From Mollicutes bacterium (GTDB taxonomy: Bacteria > Bacillota_I > Bacilli_A > Izemoplasmatales > Izemoplasmataceae): DNA of 8,453 nucleotides. The stretch is taken from positions 1 through 8,453 of the forward strand of contig PUMR01000058.1 of the NCBI GenBank assembly GCA_003551455.1. Reading direction: 5' to 3'. The stretch's first letter is position 1. Each line of letters starts with the position of its first letter. The notes beneath the pieces were generated by a model that saw only the letters and a list, made by a program, of their open reading frames with translations, did not search any database and was not told where the DNA came from. This document shows positions 5,114-8,453 of the stretch, in pieces. The position numbers were made by a program, and so were the translations under genes.

Positions 5114-7573
5114 ATGAAGACCATAAAACTGAGAATCGACGGCATGTCGTGCGCATCATGCGTAAACAATGTCGAAACGGCCCTGAAGAAGACCGAAGGC
5201 GTGAAAGAGGCCCGGGTGAACATCACCGACGACAGCGCCACCGTCACTTTCGACGAGAGCGTGTTGCGCCAAGAAGAAGTGCTTTCCGCGATTCGAGAAA
5301 GCGGCTACGAACCCCGTGTCCAAGACGGCATGAAGTTCATATCGATGCATGTCCGCGGTATGACGTGTGCCACGTGCGTGAACAATGTCGACAAAGCGGT
5401 CGCCGCCCTCGCCGGCGTCGCCGATGTCAACGTCAACATCAGCAACGACAGACTCACCCTCCGTTATGATCCGGACACGTTGAAACTGACAGACATCAAG
5501 AAGGCCGTCGCCGACGCCGGCTATGAAGCGGTGCTCGAGGCCGACATCAAAGAAGACGAGGATCCCGAACTCGCCAAGATGGAACTCGCGAAAAAACGCA
5601 TGAAACGAAGCGCCATCCTCGCCGGCGTGATCATGGTGTTGATGATGGTGCAGATGCTCGTCTATGCCGTACCCCGTCCCCTCTATACGACCACGGTCGC
5701 TCTCTTGGCCTTCCCGATCATCTTCTATTTCGGGCGCCATGTGCTCATCGCCGCCTACAAGTCCTTGAAGAACCTCCGCCCCAACATGGACGTGCTCGTT
5801 TCCATGGGCTCCTTGCCGCCCTATCTCATCGGCTTGTCGGGCATCTTCATCCCCCTCACCACCTTCGTGGAGATGGCGGCGGCGATCATGACCTTCCATC
5901 TCATCGGCAAATTCTTGGAGACCCGCGCCAAAGGCAAGGCCAGCCAGGCCATCAAGAAACTCATCGAGCTCGGGGCGAAAACGGCTCGTGTGCTTGTCGA
6001 CGGCCAAGAAGTGGAAGTCCACGTCAACGAACTCGCACAGGGCGATATCATGATCGTCCGTCCGGGAGAGAAGATCCCCACCGACGGCATCGTCGTCGCC
6101 GGCGAAAGCGCGGTGGACGAATCCATCGCCACCGGCGAATCGATGCCCGTGAACCGCAAGAAAGGCGACGAGGTCATCGGCGCCACCATCAACAAACAAG
6201 GCGTGTTGAAGATCGAAGTCACAAAGATCGGCGAAGACACTTTTCTAAACCAGGTCATCCGCATGGTCGAAGAGGCGCAAGGCTCGAAAGTGCCGATCCA
6301 GGAATTCGCCGACCGCATCACCGGCTACTTCGTGCCGGCCGTGATGGTGATCACCGCCTTGACCTTCACATCGTTCTTGCTCTTCACCGATTTCCACGTC
6401 GGCATCCTCGCCGCCGTCGAGAACGTCCTACCTTGGGTCAACGCCGACCAATCGGCCTTGACGCTCGCCTTCATCACCGCCACGGCGGTGCTCGTCATCA
6501 GCTGCCCCTGCGCGCTCGGGCTCGGCACGCCGACCGCGCTCATGGTCGGAAGCGGCAAGGGCGCCGACCACGGCATCCTGATCCGGAACGGCGAAGCCGT
6601 ACAGACCTTGAAAGACATTCGCGTCATCGCCTTCGACAAAACGGGCACCCTCACCCACGGAGAGCCCCGGGTAACCGACTTCCACGCGGTGAAAGGGGAC
6701 GACAAGACCTTGATGCGAGTCGCCGGCTCCATCGAGAAAGGCTCCGAACACCCGCTCGCCCAAGCCGTTCTCGAAAAGGCCGAGGAACTGGGTGTAGAGC
6801 TTGTCGAGGCGGAAGGCTTCGAAGCGATCAGCGGCCAAGGCGTCCAAGCCACTTTGGAAGCTGAGCGTGTCTTCATCGGCAACCGCGCGTTGATGAGGGC
6901 GGCCGGCATCGCTATCGCCGCCGTCGAGGATGATGTCGAGAGATTGGAAAACGAAGGGAAGACCGTCGTGATGGTCGCAAGCGAGGACGCACTGCTTGGG
7001 TATATCGCCATCGCCGACGCGCTCAAACCCGGCGCCGCCGAGGTCATCAAAGCCATCGAGCGCATGGGCATCAAGACGGCGATGATCACCGGCGACAACG
7101 AACGCACGGCGAACGCCATCGCCGAGAAGCTCGGCATCACCCGGGTCATCGCCGGCATCCTCCCCGACGGCAAGGTCGCCGAAATCGTCAGTCTCCAGGA
7201 GGAGAACGGTCTCGTCGCCATGGTGGGCGACGGCATCAATGATGCGCCCGCACTCAAACAGGCCAATGTCGGCATGGCCATCGGCACCGGCACCGACGTC
7301 GCCATCGAGGCGGCCGACGTCACCTTGGTCCGCGGCGACCTGGAAACCATCCTCGCCGCGGTGAAACTCTCGAAGAGCATCTTCCGAAAAATCAAGCAGA
7401 ACTATTTCTGGGCGTGGTTCTACAACGCCGTCGCGATCCCCTTCGCGATGTTCGGTCTTCTGCACCCGATGATCGGTGCCGCGGCGATGAGCGTGAGCTC
7501 GCTCAATGTCGTCTACAACTCCCTGCGCCTGAGAAAAATCCGGTTGAAAGGACTGACCCCGCATGAAGCCTGA
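5114..7573 (+). CDS. copA: Cu(I)-exporting P1B-type ATPase CopA
   Basis: The product is 819 residues and pumps Cu(I) out of the cytoplasm using ATP. Two N-terminal heavy-metal-associated domains carry CxxC metal sites, GMSCASC (Cys13, Cys16) and GMTCATC (Cys85, Cys88). Eight membrane helices are expected. Motifs in order are the actuator TGES (340-343), the intramembrane CPC site (Cys464-Pro-Cys466), the phosphorylated Asp508 in DKTGT, the P1B-specific SEHP (His546-Pro547) and GDGINDAP (705-712). The Cu(I)-selective residues YN (770-771) in helix 7 and MSVSS (792-796) in helix 8 are present, which supports copper over zinc or cadmium. AGGAGG at 5101-5106 with a 7-nt spacer sets the ATG at 5114; a longer in-frame reading from 5051 would translate the promoter and operator. 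The gene overlaps csoR by 11 bases. Silver transport is also plausible, as in many CopA proteins. Confidence 0.97.
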   Translation: MKTIKLRIDGMSCASCVNNVETALKKTEGVKEARVNITDDSATVTFDESVLRQEEVLSAIRESGYEPRVQDGMKFISMHVRGMTCATCVNNVDKAVAALAGVADVNVNISNDRLTLRYDPDTLKLTDIKKAVADAGYEAVLEADIKEDEDPELAKMELAKKRMKRSAILAGVIMVLMMVQMLVYAVPRPLYTTTVALLAFPIIFYFGRHVLIAAYKSLKNLRPNMDVLVSMGSLPPYLIGLSGIFIPLTTFVEMAAAIMTFHLIGKFLETRAKGKASQAIKKLIELGAKTARVLVDGQEVEVHVNELAQGDIMIVRPGEKIPTDGIVVAGESAVDESIATGESMPVNRKKGDEVIGATINKQGVLKIEVTKIGEDTFLNQVIRMVEEAQGSKVPIQEFADRITGYFVPAVMVITALTFTSFLLFTDFHVGILAAVENVLPWVNADQSALTLAFITATAVLVISCPCALGLGTPTALMVGSGKGADHGILIRNGEAVQTLKDIRVIAFDKTGTLTHGEPRVTDFHAVKGDDKTLMRVAGSIEKGSEHPLAQAVLEKAEELGVELVEAEGFEAISGQGVQATLEAERVFIGNRALMRAAGIAIAAVEDDVERLENEGKTVVMVASEDALLGYIAIADALKPGAAEVIKAIERMGIKTAMITGDNERTANAIAEKLGITRVIAGILPDGKVAEIVSLQEENGLVAMVGDGINDAPALKQANVGMAIGTGTDVAIEAADVTLVRGDLETILAAVKLSKSIFRKIKQNYFWAWFYNAVAIPFAMFGLLHPMIGAAAMSVSSLNVVYNSLRLRKIRLKGLTPHEA

Positions 7574-7826
7574 ACACGGACCTGCCTTGAATCTTCTCAA
7601 GACGGCCCGCGGACAACTCGACGCCATCATCCGCATGACCGAAGAATCCCGCTATTGTGTCGATATCGCCACTCAGGTCGCGGCATTGGAATCGTTGATC
7701 CGCAAAGCTAACCTCTCGATTCTCAAGCAACACATCGAGACTTGCGTCAAGGATTCTTTCCACGCCGGCGACTCGGAGGAGAAGATTGAAGAGGTCATCC
7801 GCATCCTCGGCAAGTACATGAAATGA
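7563..7826 (+). CDS. csoR: CsoR-family copper-sensing repressor
   Basis: The product is 87 residues, the usual size for this all-helical repressor family, which binds DNA as a tetramer and lets go on binding Cu(I). The Cu ligand set is intact: Cys32 (in SRYCVDI), His57 and Cys61 (in KQHIETC), with the HxxxC spacing of copper sensors. Tyr31 and Glu77 sit where the second-shell allosteric residues of characterised CsoR proteins are found. This separates it from formaldehyde (FrmR), nickel (RcnR) and sulfide (CstR) relatives. The ATG lies inside the 3' end of copA, with an 11-base overlap, so translation is probably coupled to copA. It most likely represses the operator at 5073-5098 and so its own synthesis. 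No copper chaperone gene (copZ) lies in the window. Confidence 0.94.
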   Translation: MKPEHGPALNLLKTARGQLDAIIRMTEESRYCVDIATQVAALESLIRKANLSILKQHIETCVKDSFHAGDSEEKIEEVIRILGKYMK

Positions 7827-7948
7827 TGATTCCTTTTCGCAAACATCATCCTTGTGCATACGCATGCCGCTGATACGGAGTCTCTCCCCTCTTCCCGAGA
7901 CCGAAAACGGTAAGACACCATCTTGATCGCGGGCGGAAAGCCCAAACG
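7827..7948. other. Short gap after csoR
   Basis: No gene is seen. Two small stems are present (GTCTC/GAGAC around 7879-7905 and GGGC-ggaaa-GCCC at 7931-7943), neither followed by a T run. A dedicated plus-strand terminator for csoR is not obvious; the next hairpin (7953-7987) has its T run on the minus strand. Confidence 0.5.
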
Positions 7949-7987
7949 AAAAAACACCCCGTCATCTTGAGTGCATGACGGGGTGTT
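7949..7987 (-). terminator. Intrinsic terminator of the small membrane protein gene
   Basis: A perfect 13-bp stem pairs AACACCCCGTCAT (7953-7965) with ATGACGGGGTGTT (7975-7987) around a 9-base loop. The six A residues at 7949-7954 make a T run after the stem on the minus strand. It starts 17 bases beyond the stop codon of the minus-strand gene. On the plus strand the tail TTCGTTCG is weak, so it may only partly stop csoR transcripts. Confidence 0.88.
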
Positions 7988-8004
7988 CGTTCGAATCGGA
8001 TTCC

Positions 8005-8187
8005 TCATCGCCGGAAGCGACTACTATAAGGATTATTGCGCTGGGTGATTCTCACATCGTCAAGATCGCGCTCACTGGGTTTGTCAGTGAGTCTTTTCTT
8101 ACGCATGATTCTGGTGTTGTTGAAGATTCCGGACAGCACTGTGATGAGCAAAAGGCCCCCGACTATAGCGGCAATCATGTATCCCAT
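8005..8187 (-). CDS. Small single-pass membrane protein, function unknown
   Basis: The product is about 60 residues: MGYMIAAIVGGLLLITVLSG and on to about residue 22 form one membrane helix. A polar, basic tail follows (RIMRKKRLTDKPSERDLDD, ending in RFRR) that should lie in the cytoplasm by the positive-inside rule. AAGGA on the minus strand (complement of 8197-8201) suits the ATG at 8187-8185 with a 9-nt spacer; an ATG at 8196 is also in frame but overlaps that site. Two facts support a real gene: a consensus promoter upstream and a strong terminator directly after the stop. No family is recognised. Small proteins of this shape often act as membrane-complex regulators or stress proteins, but nothing here decides that. 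Confidence 0.68.
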   Translation of the reverse strand: MGYMIAAIVGGLLLITVLSGIFNNTRIMRKKRLTDKPSERDLDDVRITQRNNPYSSRFRR

Positions 8188-8340
8188 GGATATCATCCTT
8201 TCGACATCTCAGCCAAACCGCGCTAATCGTTTGATGAGAAGAATCGCTCATATTCATTATCGATGCCAAACTGCTTTCAGTATTGATACGGTTTTCCTTG
8301 GACCAGTGTGACGGGAAAGAGGCCAATGAAGGATAAGTGG
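8188..8340 (-). other. Long leader of the small membrane protein gene
   Basis: If transcription starts near 8341 on the minus strand, the leader is about 150 nt. It contains no recognisable riboswitch or intrinsic terminator. TTTGGC motifs occur twice in it. Frames on either strand look non-coding. Confidence 0.4.
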
Positions 8341-8348
8341 TTATACAT

Positions 8349-8376
8349 AGTATAATACCAAAAACACATCTGTCAA
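8349..8376 (-). promoter_or_regulatory. Minus-strand promoter for the small membrane protein gene
   Basis: On the minus strand a perfect TTGACA (complement of 8371-8376) is followed after 16 bases by TATACT (complement of 8349-8354). This is a strong housekeeping promoter directed towards the gene at 8187-8005. Confidence 0.75.
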
Positions 8377-8384
8377 AGTGTTTG

Positions 8385-8453
8385 TGAGCATGAAACCTTT
8401 CTCGGCCCGCATGCGTCCGCCGGTTCAAGCAGTGTTCTCGGAGGTTGTGCTCA
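8385..8453. repeat. Imperfect inverted repeat at the window end
   Basis: TGAGCA (8385-8390) pairs with TGCTCA (8448-8453), and AACCT (8394-8398) with AGGTT (8442-8446), separated by a small asymmetric bulge. The interior contains the palindrome GCATGC (8409-8414) and a short GGC/GCC stem. It lies upstream of the minus-strand promoter. It could be an operator, a structured RNA or a chance fold; the window ends exactly at its right arm, so the context is missing. Confidence 0.4.

Noticed and set aside
5156..7636. Long minus-strand open frames (up to 402 codons) opposite copA
   Set aside because: They are produced by the GC-rich third-position codon use of copA; they lack motifs and start signals, and copA has every catalytic motif.
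8377..8410. RNase P RNA-like core on the minus strand (GAGAAAGGTTTCATGCTCAC)
   Set aside because: It resembles the conserved GAGGAAAGTCC...GCTC segment only loosely. The invariant bases differ, and a promoter and a small gene follow where the RNA body should be.
1..8453. CRISPR arrays, tRNA or rRNA genes, insertion sequences, integrases, toxin-antitoxin or phage-defence genes
   Set aside because: No regularly spaced repeats, transposase or integrase motifs, terminal repeats with target duplications, or tRNA cloverleaf signals were found on either strand.

Overview
The window looks like a chromosomal segment of a Bacillota-type (low-GC-lineage Gram-positive) bacterium with a fairly GC-rich genome. 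The evidence is strong AGGAGG-type ribosome binding sites, TTGACA/TATAAT housekeeping promoters (two in extended -10 form), TTG starts, a CsoR copper repressor and short intrinsic terminators. All intact genes end in TGA, so the standard bacterial code applies. The species cannot be named from the sequence.

Bases 1-364 hold no gene, only small hairpins, a short GC-rich repeat and a promoter. Bases 365-2797 are a partly decayed molybdenum-hydroxylase locus. It contains a polytopic membrane protein, an eroded C-terminal remnant of a xanthine dehydrogenase/aldehyde oxidase-type Mo subunit, an intact XdhC maturation factor, an overlapping THEP1-like P-loop NTPase, and an eroded N-terminal remnant of a cyclic amidohydrolase. 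The catalytic partners have been lost, while the two accessory genes remain open and full length.

Bases 2783-4073 carry an orphan phosphate-binding-protein-like (PstS fold) gene. Its extended -10 promoter lies inside the amidohydrolase remnant. Its product is anchored by three N-terminal membrane helices instead of a lipoprotein signal, and the gene ends at a strong bidirectional terminator. Convergent to it is a minus-strand gene for an XRE-family DNA-binding domain fused to a membrane domain (4233-4718).

Bases 5041-7826 are a copper-export operon: a consensus promoter, a near-perfect CsoR operator over the start site, copA (Cu(I) P1B-ATPase with two metal-binding domains) and csoR as the overlapping last gene, giving an autoregulated copper-efflux circuit. 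Bases 7949-8376 hold a short minus-strand gene for a 60-residue single-pass membrane protein, with its own promoter and terminator. The window ends in an imperfect inverted repeat of unknown role.

No wholly new defence or mobile system is visible. The most unusual parts are the eroded Mo-hydroxylase locus with surviving accessory genes and the membrane-anchored orphan PstS-like protein.
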